From the NCBI RefSeq assembly GCF_010993975.1, contig NZ_JAACZO010000014.1, forward strand, positions 1 to 49,860: a DNA stretch of 49,860 nt, in the 5' to 3' direction. The DNA comes from Halomonas faecis. GTDB taxonomy: Bacteria > Pseudomonadota > Gammaproteobacteria > Pseudomonadales > Halomonadaceae. Of the stretch, positions 33,006 to 41,382 are shown one piece after another (position 1 is the stretch's first letter; every line of letters starts with the position of its first letter). The notes under the pieces are model-generated. The model was given only the letters and a program-made list of their open reading frames with translations. It had not been told where the DNA came from and did not search any database. A program made the translations under genes and the position numbers.

Positions 33006-35615
33006 TTATCCAAGAATTTTATTGGAGACAAGGTCATCCCAGGAGTCTAGAGTCTCGCGACACCACATTTCGTAAAAGTCTTTAAGTAGGCTTTCTAGAT
33101 GTATTTCTAACTCGCATTGGAAGCTGATGGTCATCATAAAGCCATGTCCATCAATTGGCTGATGGCTGAAAGCATGGCCATCGTTGACCAAGAAATTAGG
33201 CCGACTATGCTTAGGCCTTGAATTAACTGGAACTTCTAGCTCGTCCCAAACAGCACCGACGAGCTTATCAAGCGCGGATAATACGACAGTGTGACCAAGA
33301 TGCTTCCCAATGGGCCCCGGTAACATCAATAACCCAGATCGCCTTTTGGGAGGAGGAGAATATAAACTAGCCACTTCACCCGTTGTGGCTGAATATATCC
33401 ATTTGTCATATAGGTCAACATCATAGCTGTTCTTGATTAGCTCCCATATTTTCATGCCTCCTGGGCGACGATTTGGCTCAACCACATAAGCGTTACCTGT
33501 CTCACTGCAGATCATTATTTCATTATGGAAAGCACCAATGTATTGTCCTGTTAGCTTATTCGCCAAAGAACTCGCTTCGGTTACTTTTCTGAGCTTTTCT
33601 TCTGTTAGGTACGCAGGCAGTACTTGGCCAATCTCCAGTGGGTAAAGACCTCCTGTTGACAGCTTTTTTGTTATAAAACTCAACTCGCCAACTCCATCGA
33701 CTGAAAACTCTTCAGATGCTTTGATACATTGCTCAGCAATTAGGCCTTGCCCCATATGGCTTTTGTTAAGTGATAAGGCCAAACCTAGATGATCAATTTT
33801 ATTAGCTTTTACTACTCCGCGATTATTGCCTTCACAGCGTGGCTTTATAACCCAGGTTTCTTGTTCTTTAAATGAGCTATCATTAAGCTCATGTGCATTT
33901 AAATATACAGGTCTACTCACCCCTTCAGGTAGCTTTTCTTTGGACTCTGATTCTCTGTATTCCCATTTGTCATGAGAATTCAGAGATAGTTCTGGGTCAT
34001 CTGTCCATACTCCGAAATGATCCAAAATATATGAGCCAGTAATGATCGCGTCATCTGAAAACACGACACCACCAGTACAGTGAAGCTTGTTTCGTTTTAA
34101 AAATTCCACGCCCTCAAAAATAAACGACTTGGATCTGAGGTCTTCAAACTCTGAATTTATGATAAAATCATGGTTTATGGACTTGCCCTTTGTAGTCAAA
34201 AGTACTGTTCGTACACCTAGAATAGAGTGGCATTTCTCAGCGATGCTCATAACTTCATCGGAACGGCTTAAGTTATAGTCGATAACTAAGAATACACTCT
34301 CTTTGACTTCTTTAGGTCGAATCTCAACATGAAGAAGGCTTTTTGATACCTTTTGGACCTTGTCAAAGAAATTATGCGCTTGTTGAGCGCTATTAGCTGG
34401 TGATGTCCAAAGGGCTTGTCCTAAATACTGTTCGGCTCCCTCCATAGATAACTCTTGACCTAGCTTGACAAGTATGTCATATGACGATGGAGGGGGAGAG
34501 CATGAACTCAATTTGAGACTTTCGACTCTACCTTTCATCTGTGAAAAATAAACTCTGAACGCTGAGCAAAGGATGTGCTCTTGATCGCTCGCCAAGTCTT
34601 TGGATAAAGCATTACTTTTTTTGTTGATTGGTATGTTGTATGGGTCTTTAGTGTCACTTAGTGATGCAATCCATCTGGCTAGAATGTCAGTATTAGCCAC
34701 ATGGTTGGTGCTCTCTACAATAAGAGCACCCCCGGCGCGTGGGTTTATTTCAATTATTTCAAAGTCGTTTTTGGTTTTAATCTTAAGCTCAACATGATAG
34801 CAGCCGTACGTTAGGTTGAAAGAGCTAAAAACTGCGTTCAGCCACCTTCTGAAGCAGTTCTCATCAAGCTCAGTGATAGGAGGTGAAACACAAAATGGTT
34901 CTGTAGTAGTGAACAAGCCGTGATGGGTTTCAGTCTTTTCATGTAAGGCAAGGATTTGTAAATCACCACCCTCAATTACCACTTCAGCACTTAGTTCGGG
35001 ACCTTCTACAAAGTCCTCAATGATAAACTCATTTCCACTTACTGCTTCGCCGAGAAGTTTATCAGACTCTAGTTCGCTTTTTATATATGACATATAATAA
35101 AGGTCATTTTGGCCTTTTAGCTCTTTGGCCCCCACAGACCCAAGCCCAAAGCGGGGTTTAATAAATGACCTTTCTGCTTGGCCCAAACGTTTAGATATGG
35201 TTTTTTCGTCGGCGAGATCAATGCTGACACTGCTAAGCCCCCTTTCCTTTAAGCGAGACCGGACTTTTAGTTTGTCTCGCAAAGTTTTGGCTGTATCTCT
35301 GGAGATGTCTTTGAAGCCGTAATGCTCATTCAGGGAGGCCATTAAAGGGCGGTATCCTTCCCATACAGAAATAAACCCTTTTATATTATCTGTGTCTATG
35401 TCGTTCTCATTGATAAGGCTGACTACAGTCTCAAATGTTAGATTGCTTTCTGCGGCTTGGTAGGCATACGGGGTGATTGCTAATAGTTTTTCCCACTTGT
35501 CGGCATCAGACCTCGAGGACAGTACAATAGACTTCAAGCAGAGCTTTTCAGCTGCTTGAGATAACTTTCCGACAAAGGAGCCGCCTTGGTGGCTAAGTAT
35601 AATAATATACTTCAT
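33006..35615 (-). CDS. Tandem double ATP-grasp ligase
   Basis: An 869-residue cytoplasmic protein containing two complete ATP-grasp ligase units. Unit 1 (about 1-330): K153 in RSFIKPRFGLGSVG, E200 and E204 in IIEDFVEGPE, E276 in CYHVELK, and the Mg site E289-I-N291-P-R293. A linker with a new Rossmann-like start (VFLVIDYNLS) leads to unit 2 (about 435-800): K591 in WVIKPRCEGNNRG, E635-E636 in KASEEFSVDG, E699 in FHNEIM and E713-P-N715-R. Both keep the catalytic residues, so two successive amide bonds are possible. With the single-domain ligase in the same operon, up to three ligations could occur, pointing to an oligopeptide product. It is the first gene of the minus-strand operon and is AT-rich. 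Confidence 0.85.
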   Translation of the reverse strand: MKYIIILSHQGGSFVGKLSQAAEKLCLKSIVLSSRSDADKWEKLLAITPYAYQAAESNLTFETVVSLINENDIDTDNIKGFISVWEGYRPLMASLNEHYGFKDISRDTAKTLRDKLKVRSRLKERGLSSVSIDLADEKTISKRLGQAERSFIKPRFGLGSVGAKELKGQNDLYYMSYIKSELESDKLLGEAVSGNEFIIEDFVEGPELSAEVVIEGGDLQILALHEKTETHHGLFTTTEPFCVSPPITELDENCFRRWLNAVFSSFNLTYGCYHVELKIKTKNDFEIIEINPRAGGALIVESTNHVANTDILARWIASLSDTKDPYNIPINKKSNALSKDLASDQEHILCSAFRVYFSQMKGRVESLKLSSCSPPPSSYDILVKLGQELSMEGAEQYLGQALWTSPANSAQQAHNFFDKVQKVSKSLLHVEIRPKEVKESVFLVIDYNLSRSDEVMSIAEKCHSILGVRTVLLTTKGKSINHDFIINSEFEDLRSKSFIFEGVEFLKRNKLHCTGGVVFSDDAIITGSYILDHFGVWTDDPELSLNSHDKWEYRESESKEKLPEGVSRPVYLNAHELNDSSFKEQETWVIKPRCEGNNRGVVKANKIDHLGLALSLNKSHMGQGLIAEQCIKASEEFSVDGVGELSFITKKLSTGGLYPLEIGQVLPAYLTEEKLRKVTEASSLANKLTGQYIGAFHNEIMICSETGNAYVVEPNRRPGGMKIWELIKNSYDVDLYDKWIYSATTGEVASLYSPPPKRRSGLLMLPGPIGKHLGHTVVLSALDKLVGAVWDELEVPVNSRPKHSRPNFLVNDGHAFSHQPIDGHGFMMTISFQCELEIHLESLLKDFYEMWCRETLDSWDDLVSNKILG

Positions 35616-35742
35616 GAGATCTCTCGTCCTTGAACTTATTTAAGAAACACGTTTGCTAATAATGACAGGAGACGAGTGATTGCGTGGTGCACGGTGTGTC
35701 CCTCCTGATGGTATCGCCCGGATCAGGGTATGGCGTGCAGAG

Positions 35743-35832
35743 GTATCGATACAGATTCAGTCGTGATGTATTTTTAGATACAGAGGCGGTGAGAAGGTAG
35801 GCTGTATCGCTGTTTCGCTCTCACGCTGTATC
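35743..35832. promoter_or_regulatory. Four CTGTATC boxes in a divergent promoter region
   Basis: GATACAG at 35748-35754 and 35777-35783, then CTGTATC at 35802-35808 and 35826-35832, give four copies of the same 7-mer, two in each orientation, within 90 bp between the tandem ATP-grasp gene and the MocR-type gene. The first copy also lies in a GTATCGATAC palindrome. They probably bind the adjacent MocR protein. Confidence 0.6.
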
Positions 35833-35859
35833 CTTTTTCGACGTCAAGGATGATGGGTC

Positions 35860-37299
35860 ATGAAGCGCTACGAGCAGGTAGCCGACGAGCTGCGCAGGCG
35901 CATCGAGCAGGGGGTGTATCGGGTCGGCGACCGCCTACCTTCAGTACGTGCCCTGTGCCGGGAGTTCGGGGTCAGCATCTCCACCGTCCAGGAGGCTTAT
36001 CGGCGGCTGGAAGATACGGCGCTGGTCGAGTCGCGCCCCCGCTCGGGCTTCTTTGTATTGCCCCGCCAGACGCTGGCGCAGTTGCCTGCACCGACGCGGC
36101 CGGCCCAGCGTCCGCTTGACGTGTCGCAGTGGGATCAGGTACTGGAACTGGTCGGTGTGCCCGGCGACGATGACAGGCTGATGCTGGGGCGTGGTATCCC
36201 TGACCTGGAGGCGCCCACGCTCAAGCCACTGCAGCGTCTTCTGACCGGCCTGCACCGGCGCGGCGACGTCTATGGCCACAACTACGATCGACTAGCCGGC
36301 AGTCTCGAGCTGCGTCGACAGGTCGCCCGACTGGCCACTGCATCGGGCTGCCTGATGCCTCCTGACGATATCCTGATCACTACCGGTTGCCAGGAGGCAC
36401 TGGCAATCGCCATCCGCGGCTTGGGGAAGCCCGGCGATGTGGTGGCAGTGGACTCGCCGAGCTTCTACGGCACCCTGCAGATTCTCAAGGCCAATGGCCT
36501 GAAAGCGCTGGAAATTCCCACCGACCCGCAAACTGGCATCAGCCTTGAGGCGCTGGAATTAGCGCTCGAGCAGTGGCCGATCTGCGCGATTCAGGTCACC
36601 CCGACCTGCAACAATCCGCTTGGCTACACAATGCCAGAGGCCAAGAAGCGTGACTTGGTGCGCCTGGCCCAGCGTTTCGATGTGGCGATCATCGAAGATG
36701 ATATCTACGGTGATCTAGCCTATCGGCTGCCGCGGCCGAGGACTCTCAAGGCCTTCGACGACGACGGTCGAGTGCTGCTGTGCAGTTCGTTTTCGAAGAC
36801 ACTTTCGCCGGGTCTGCGGGTGGGCTGGATCGCTCCCGGGCGCTATCGCGACCGGGTCACCCACATGAAGTATGTCTCCACCGGTGCCTCGGCGACCCTA
36901 CCGCAACTGGCAGTGGCAGCCTTCGTCGAACGTGGCCATTACGAACGCCACCTGCGTGAGGTGACTCGCCAATATCAGAACCATCGCAACACCATGCTGG
37001 GCTGGATCAAGCGTTGGTTTCCTGCCGGTACTGCGGTCAGTTACCCAGAGGGTGGTTTCCTGCTGTGGCTAGAGATGCCTGCCGGCATTGACTGCGTGGA
37101 TCTCAACACACGGCTGTCTGGGGCGCGCATCCGTATTGCCCCGGGCTCGTTGTTCTCTGCGTCCGGCAAGTATCGCGACTGTCTGCGGCTTAACTACGCT
37201 GCCGGCCTCACGCCGGAAGTCGCCAGGGCAGTGCGCACCGTGGGTGAGACACTAACGGCGATGCTAGCCGAAGATCGGGCCTTGCAGTCCATGTCGTGA
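35860..37299 (+). CDS. MocR-type regulator (GntR HTH fused to aminotransferase-like domain)
   Basis: A 479-residue protein. Residues 1-70 are a GntR winged helix (YEQVADELRRRIEQGVYRVG, DRLPSVRALCREFGVSISTV). Residues about 95-470 are a fold-type-I aminotransferase-like domain with VQVTPTCNNPLG-like PLP contacts (IQVTPTCNNPLGYTMP), IIEDDIYGDL and the PLP lysine in LLCSSFSKTLSPGLRVGWI. MocR proteins sense PLP-bound amino compounds. AAGGA lies 9 bases before the ATG. It is GC-rich, unlike the biosynthetic genes, and lies divergent to them behind the four CTGTATC boxes. Whether it controls the cluster or an absent native gene is open; its 3' end runs into an IS1380 remnant. Confidence 0.85.
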   Translation: MKRYEQVADELRRRIEQGVYRVGDRLPSVRALCREFGVSISTVQEAYRRLEDTALVESRPRSGFFVLPRQTLAQLPAPTRPAQRPLDVSQWDQVLELVGVPGDDDRLMLGRGIPDLEAPTLKPLQRLLTGLHRRGDVYGHNYDRLAGSLELRRQVARLATASGCLMPPDDILITTGCQEALAIAIRGLGKPGDVVAVDSPSFYGTLQILKANGLKALEIPTDPQTGISLEALELALEQWPICAIQVTPTCNNPLGYTMPEAKKRDLVRLAQRFDVAIIEDDIYGDLAYRLPRPRTLKAFDDDGRVLLCSSFSKTLSPGLRVGWIAPGRYRDRVTHMKYVSTGASATLPQLAVAAFVERGHYERHLREVTRQYQNHRNTMLGWIKRWFPAGTAVSYPEGGFLLWLEMPAGIDCVDLNTRLSGARIRIAPGSLFSASGKYRDCLRLNYAAGLTPEVARAVRTVGETLTAMLAEDRALQSMS

Positions 37300-37315
37300 C
37301 GCTCACTGGGGGCAT

Positions 37316-37578
37316 CGCGCTTGCGGTAGAGCGCCAGGATCCTCTCCAGCGCCTCGATCACGCCGCTGTTGTCGAGGGCTTTACGCAGCAGAGCACCGCT
37401 GTCGCTGGCCGTCGAGCTCAACGCGGATGGACCCGTTGCAGGACGGAATCCAGGGAGATACGCTTTCACCCATAGCGGATGGTCCTCTGGAATCAGGTTC
37501 TTGCCGGAACGCACTGATTTTTAAGGAGGATACCATCCGCTATCTTCGTTTTCAGGCTGCCCTCATGAATGAGCCGGG
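37316..37578 (-). mobile_element. IS1380-family remnant, right-end fragment
   Basis: From 37347 to 37578 the sequence is nearly the same as 26521-26767 (5' end of the transposase gene plus terminal repeat, ending CCCTCATGAATGAGCCGGG). Bases 37316-37346 match 26267-26298, so a larger internal part was deleted at a short CTCC homology. It has the same orientation as the left remnant and closes the island. Confidence 0.7.
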
Positions 37579-37652
37579 CTCAAGTGAAGTACGCGTTCAG
37601 GCGCTGCGGCGCCGTCAGAATCGGAGGAAGAAGGCCAATGGAAGGAAAGACC

Positions 37653-38612
37653 ATGAAGGCTGCATATTATGAGGTCCCAGGCGGACCGGAGGTCCTGAGC
37701 TACACTGAAGTCGAGACTCCGGTTTGTCCCGAGGATGGAGTCCTCCTCCGGGTGGAGGCAATCTCGATCGAGGGGGGCGATCTCATCAATCGGGCAACGG
37801 CGGCGCCTCAGGCAGCAGGCCACGTTCCTGGCTATGCGGCCGCGGGCGAGATCGTCGAGGTTGGCGCGAAGGTTCGCGACCGCTTCATCGGGCAAAAGGT
37901 GACGTCATTCGACATGGGCGGGTCCCATGCCGAAATGCGCGCCGTGAAGGCCTCGCGGACATGGATCGTGCCGGACGGGTTGCAGATGGCGGCTGCGGCC
38001 GCCCTGCCCATCTCGTTCGGAACCGCCCATCACAGCCTGTTCGCGCGCGGCAACCTGGTCGAGGGCGAGACCCTGCTCGTGCAGGGCGGAGCGGGCAGCG
38101 TCGGGCTCGCGGCGATCCAACTGGCCCATCGCGCCGGTTCGAAGGTATTGGCAACCGTCTCGGGCGCGGATCGCGCTGCGCGACTGCGGGCTTATGGGCT
38201 GGACGCCGCGATCGACCACCGCTCTGAGGATGTGACCGCAGCCGTCATGCGTCTGACCGACGGCCGCGGCGTGGATCTGGTCGTCGATCCCGTCGGCTCC
38301 ACGCTCGCGGGATCGCTTGCCGCACTCCGGCCCGAGGGCCGTCTGGTTTTCGTCGGCAATGCAGGGCGCGCGTCGCTGGACCTGGACCTCTGGCCCGCCC
38401 TGCAGGCCAACCAGACGCTTCTGGGCGTGTTCATGGGCAGCCAGCTCGAAAAGCCCGACGTCCACAGGACGGTCGACGACATGTTGCGCCTGGCCGCCAC
38501 CGGTGAGCTGGAGGTTCCCATCGATCGACGGTTTTCGCTTTGCGAGGTCGCCGCGGCACATGCCTATGCCGAGGGAAATGCCATTCTGGGCCGGGTCGTC
38601 CTTGTCCCTTGA
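37653..38612 (+). CDS. Zinc-independent NADPH:quinone oxidoreductase (MDR family)
   Basis: A 319-residue medium-chain dehydrogenase/reductase. N-terminal domain: MKAAYYEVPGGPEVLSYTEV, then GHVPGYAAAGEIVEVG. The Rossmann domain has the quinone-reductase signature GETLLVQGGAGSVGLAAIQLAHRAG and DAAIDHR. No structural zinc cysteine cluster is visible, fitting the QOR subgroup. The start at 37653 has AAGGA upstream; ATG 37638 is also possible, while the ATG at 37569 lies in the IS remnant. It is GC-rich and stands directly right of the IS1380 fragment. Substrate unknown. Confidence 0.85.
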   Translation: MKAAYYEVPGGPEVLSYTEVETPVCPEDGVLLRVEAISIEGGDLINRATAAPQAAGHVPGYAAAGEIVEVGAKVRDRFIGQKVTSFDMGGSHAEMRAVKASRTWIVPDGLQMAAAAALPISFGTAHHSLFARGNLVEGETLLVQGGAGSVGLAAIQLAHRAGSKVLATVSGADRAARLRAYGLDAAIDHRSEDVTAAVMRLTDGRGVDLVVDPVGSTLAGSLAALRPEGRLVFVGNAGRASLDLDLWPALQANQTLLGVFMGSQLEKPDVHRTVDDMLRLAATGELEVPIDRRFSLCEVAAAHAYAEGNAILGRVVLVP

Positions 38613-38767
38613 TCGGCAAGACCCGGGACCGCCGCGAAGGCATGTGCCCGGGTTGCTGCATTGGGGATCGTTGCCGTAGATGGGAACGGCAACCTTGATC
38701 TGGCGCTGGCCACGCCTGGCTGTTTGCTACCGTCGATGACGGTTCGGCAAGGGTGTCGGTAATGGCG

Positions 38768-39784
38768 TCATGAATAGTGTCGCGCCTCGAGTGCCACTAT
38801 CTGCCCACCGGCCTGCCGAAACCGTTCCAGGTAGCCCGCCGGCTCGAGCAACTGGTACGGAAAGTAGAGCCCGGCCGGTGTGGGCGGCTTACCGTCGAGC
38901 CCGAGGAGGCGTTCGAGCACCAGCGCGACACCCAGCCCCGTCAGCGGCATCTGTCCATCGGGATGAATCACCGCATGGCGCGAGCGCCGCGGTTGCCCGG
39001 CGTGGTCCTCCCCGGCGAGTTCGATCAGGATCTCGGTGGACATCGGCTCGCCGCGACGGCGGCTGGAACTGACCCCAATGGCCAGGTCGAACTCGACGTT
39101 CGGCGCGTCGATAGCGGTGGCGAGGCTAAACACGTCATGGGGCGATAGGGCCGTGGCGTCCATCGCCGTGCCGTCAGCGGCGCGGAAAGTGGCCGCGAGG
39201 TCGTCGCCGCGGCGCCATACCCAGGCACCCTGCCGGCGCACCTGCACGGCGGGAATGGCCTGCGTCTGACGCTCCAGGTCGTCGAAGGAGGCGGGGCCAC
39301 CTTCGTCCTGCTCATCCAGCACGGCGCCGAGGCGAATCGCGTCGACATGACGAAACGTCTTGGCGAACTCGAGCGTGGGAATCGTCGTCGCCCCGACCAG
39401 CCATTCGGTCCCCAGGATCACCGGTGCAGCGTTCGGGCGATGCATGTAGGCCGCGACCTCGGGGCCGGTTTCGTACATGGCGGGGGAGATGCTGATGAAG
39501 GGCACCCCGTGTCGTTGGGCGAAGCGTAGCGCGGCGGTGGTCGTGTCCGTGAAGAAGATCGCGATGGCCCCGATGGGGCGTCCGCCGAGTCCGAGATCCT
39601 CGGCAGCGAGATCGACCGTCGTGCCCTCGGCGTTGCCGATGTCGGCGGCCGCGCGTTGCGCCTTGGCGAGATCGCGACCGCCGATCAGCAAGGGGATATC
39701 CGGATGGGCATCGCGCAGCAAGCGAGCGGTGTGGCGGCCGACGATGCCGGCACCGCCGATGAGCAGTATGGGTGCGGCTGACAT
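38768..39784 (-). CDS. Saccharopine-dehydrogenase-like NAD(P)-binding protein
   Basis: A 338-residue protein opening with a Rossmann nucleotide-binding motif (PILLIGGAGIVGRHTARLL, i.e. GGxGxxG) followed by PLLIGGRDLAKAQRAAADIG, as in saccharopine reductase-like and trans-acting enoyl reductase-like proteins. The middle has GATTIPTLEFAKTF and the C-terminus ends LEARHYS. GGAG lies before ATG 39784. It is divergent from a tetR-type gene across two perfect operators, so it is probably the repressed target. Substrate unknown. Confidence 0.75.
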   Translation of the reverse strand: MSAAPILLIGGAGIVGRHTARLLRDAHPDIPLLIGGRDLAKAQRAAADIGNAEGTTVDLAAEDLGLGGRPIGAIAIFFTDTTTAALRFAQRHGVPFISISPAMYETGPEVAAYMHRPNAAPVILGTEWLVGATTIPTLEFAKTFRHVDAIRLGAVLDEQDEGGPASFDDLERQTQAIPAVQVRRQGAWVWRRGDDLAATFRAADGTAMDATALSPHDVFSLATAIDAPNVEFDLAIGVSSSRRRGEPMSTEILIELAGEDHAGQPRRSRHAVIHPDGQMPLTGLGVALVLERLLGLDGKPPTPAGLYFPYQLLEPAGYLERFRQAGGQIVALEARHYS

Positions 39785-39810
39785 GGGGAGTCTCCGTGTC
39801 GAATGAACAA

Positions 39811-39858
39811 AACCTACCAAAAGTAGGTTTGGTAACGCTAACCTACTCATGGTAGGTT
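39811..39858. promoter_or_regulatory. Two identical TetR-type operators
   Basis: AACCTAC-N5-GTAGGTT occurs twice, at 39811-39829 and 39840-39858, 29 bp centre to centre, in the 108-bp gap between the divergent dehydrogenase-like and TetR genes. The arms are perfect in both copies while the 5-base spacers differ (CAAAA, TCATG), as expected of selected protein-binding sites. Confidence 0.8.
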
Positions 39859-39892
39859 TTCAACATGCCAAAACACGAAGGAAAGGGCGGCT

Positions 39893-40519
39893 GTGAAGCG
39901 CACGACACCCGAGACAAGAGAGGCAACGCGGGCCCGGCGGCTTTCCGGACCCGAACGGCGGCGCCAGCTGCTGGATACGGCACAGCACATCGTGCGGGAA
40001 GAAGGGGCGGACCGGCTCACGCTGGGTCACCTGGCGGCACGTGCCGGGGTATCCAAGCCGGTCGCCTACGATCATTTCGGCACGCGCTCGACGCTGTTGA
40101 TCGAGCTGTACAGGCTGATCGACCGTCGGCAATCGGACGCGCTGCGCGAGACGTTGACGAGCGAGAAGCGAAGCCTCGAGGAAACCGCCTCGCTGCTGGC
40201 AGCAGCCCACGTGCACTGCCATGCCGATACCAGCGGTGAGTGGCATGCCATCGGGGCCGCGCTGACGGGGAGTGAAGAGAAAGAAACGGTCTATCAGGAA
40301 CTGCTCGACAACTATGTCCAGCTGTTCGCGGCGGCGCTGAAGCCCTATTCCTCACTGACCGACGCGGAGCTCGAACGTCGCTGCGTCGCCTTGATCGGCG
40401 CGGGGGATGCGATTTCGGCCGCGATGGTGCGGGGCAACTGCAGCGAGGCCGAAGCGGCGGCAACCTTTGCCTCGCTGATACGTGCTGGGGTTCAGGCGAC
40501 GACTCGAGAGCCCGTCTAA
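39893..40519 (+). CDS. TetR-family transcriptional repressor
   Basis: A 208-residue TetR protein with the DNA-binding region ERRRQLLDTAQHIVREEGAD, LTLGHLAARAGVSKPVAYDH and FGTRSTLLIELY, and a helical ligand domain. The divergent location and the two palindromes upstream indicate repression of itself and of the dehydrogenase-like gene. ATG 39893 follows GGAAAGGGCGGCTGTG; an upstream ATG in another frame is not coding. Confidence 0.88.
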   Translation: MKRTTPETREATRARRLSGPERRRQLLDTAQHIVREEGADRLTLGHLAARAGVSKPVAYDHFGTRSTLLIELYRLIDRRQSDALRETLTSEKRSLEETASLLAAAHVHCHADTSGEWHAIGAALTGSEEKETVYQELLDNYVQLFAAALKPYSSLTDAELERRCVALIGAGDAISAAMVRGNCSEAEAAATFASLIRAGVQATTREPV

Positions 40520-40530
40520 CGACTCATCTC

Positions 40531-40589
40531 GGCGCTGGCGCCTCGACCGAGCCGGCTATGGGCCAAGTCATGCTTCGGTGCTAGGCTGA
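40531..40589. repeat. Dispersed intergenic repeat, copy B
   Basis: GGCGCTGGCGCCTCGACCGA and then CTATGGGCCAAGTCATGCTT, CGGTGCTAGGCTGA match copy A (22529-22666) over about 50 bp and share the last 15 bases with copy C (44275-44388). It separates the TetR gene from the HsdR scrap. Confidence 0.6.
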
Positions 40590-40598
40590 CGTTCAATC

Positions 40599-40754
40599 GG
40601 CGCGGGCAAGACCTTCACCGCTCTCACCAGCATCTACCGCCTGCTCAAGCACGCCGGGGCCAAGTGCATGCCGTTCCCGGTGGATACCCGCAACCTGGGC
40701 GTGAAAGCACGAGGCGGTTGCGCCGGCATGAACCGCAGGGGGCTGTATGAGTGA
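40599..40754 (+). pseudogene. Fragment of a type I restriction enzyme R subunit (HsdR)
   Basis: The frame from 40599 reads GAGKTFTALTSIYRLLKHAG, then PFPVDTRNLG, which is the Walker A motif and following helix of HsdR (usual form TGAGKTFTA ... RLIKFAGAKRVLFLVDRxNL). Nothing upstream or downstream of this approximately 40-codon piece remains; it ends at 40754 within the start of the RhuM-like gene. Confidence 0.6.
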
Positions 40755-41382
40755 GATCGTGATTTTCGAGGATGCCCGCCAGCCGGTGGAGGTCCGACTG
40801 GAAGGCGAAACGCTGTGGGCGACCCAGGGCCAGATGGCCGATCTTTTCGACACTTCGACGGATAATATCGGGCTGCACCTCAAGAACATCTATTCAGAGG
40901 GGGAGCTGGATGAGTCGGCAACTACCGAGGAATCCTCGGTAGTTCGACAGGAAGGCAACCGCCAGGTCCGCCGCCGGCTCAAGCACTACAACCTCGATGC
41001 GGTGATCTCCGTGGGCTACCGGGTCAGTTCCCGGCGCGCCACCCGCTTCCGCCAGTGGGCTACCCGCGTCCTCCGCGAGCACCTGACTCAGGGCTACAGC
41101 CTCAACGAGCACCGCCTGGCCCAGCAGGGCCTCACCGAGCTGGAGCAGGCTGTGGAGCTGCTCGGCCAGACGCTCACCCGGCAAGAGCTGGTATCGGACC
41201 TGGGCCAGGAGGTGGTGAGCCTGATCCTGGGTTACGCCCGCACTTGGCGGCTGCTGCAGGATTACGACGAGAACGCGCTGGGCGTGCCTCCGGCGGCTGC
41301 TTTCCTTGCCGTGAGAATCAGTCGGATGATCGGAGTGGCTCCAACCGCCAGCCTTGCTCAGTGGCAAGCAGGCGATCCGTGA
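40747..41382 (+). CDS. RhuM-family protein, C-terminally truncated
   Basis: A 211-residue protein with the RhuM N-terminal domain: EVRLEGETLWATQGQMADLF, the NIGLHLKNIYSEGEL segment, VRRRLKHYNLDAVISVGYRV and FRQWATRVLREHL. RhuM genes are often found inside type I restriction loci, fitting the HsdR fragment just before it. Full-length relatives are about 330 residues. Here the frame loses the family pattern at about residue 185 and ends over the 3' end of the ABC-F gene, so a deletion has replaced the C-terminus. Probably a non-functional remnant. Confidence 0.7.
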   Translation: MSEIVIFEDARQPVEVRLEGETLWATQGQMADLFDTSTDNIGLHLKNIYSEGELDESATTEESSVVRQEGNRQVRRRLKHYNLDAVISVGYRVSSRRATRFRQWATRVLREHLTQGYSLNEHRLAQQGLTELEQAVELLGQTLTRQELVSDLGQEVVSLILGYARTWRLLQDYDENALGVPPAAAFLAVRISRMIGVAPTASLAQWQAGDP

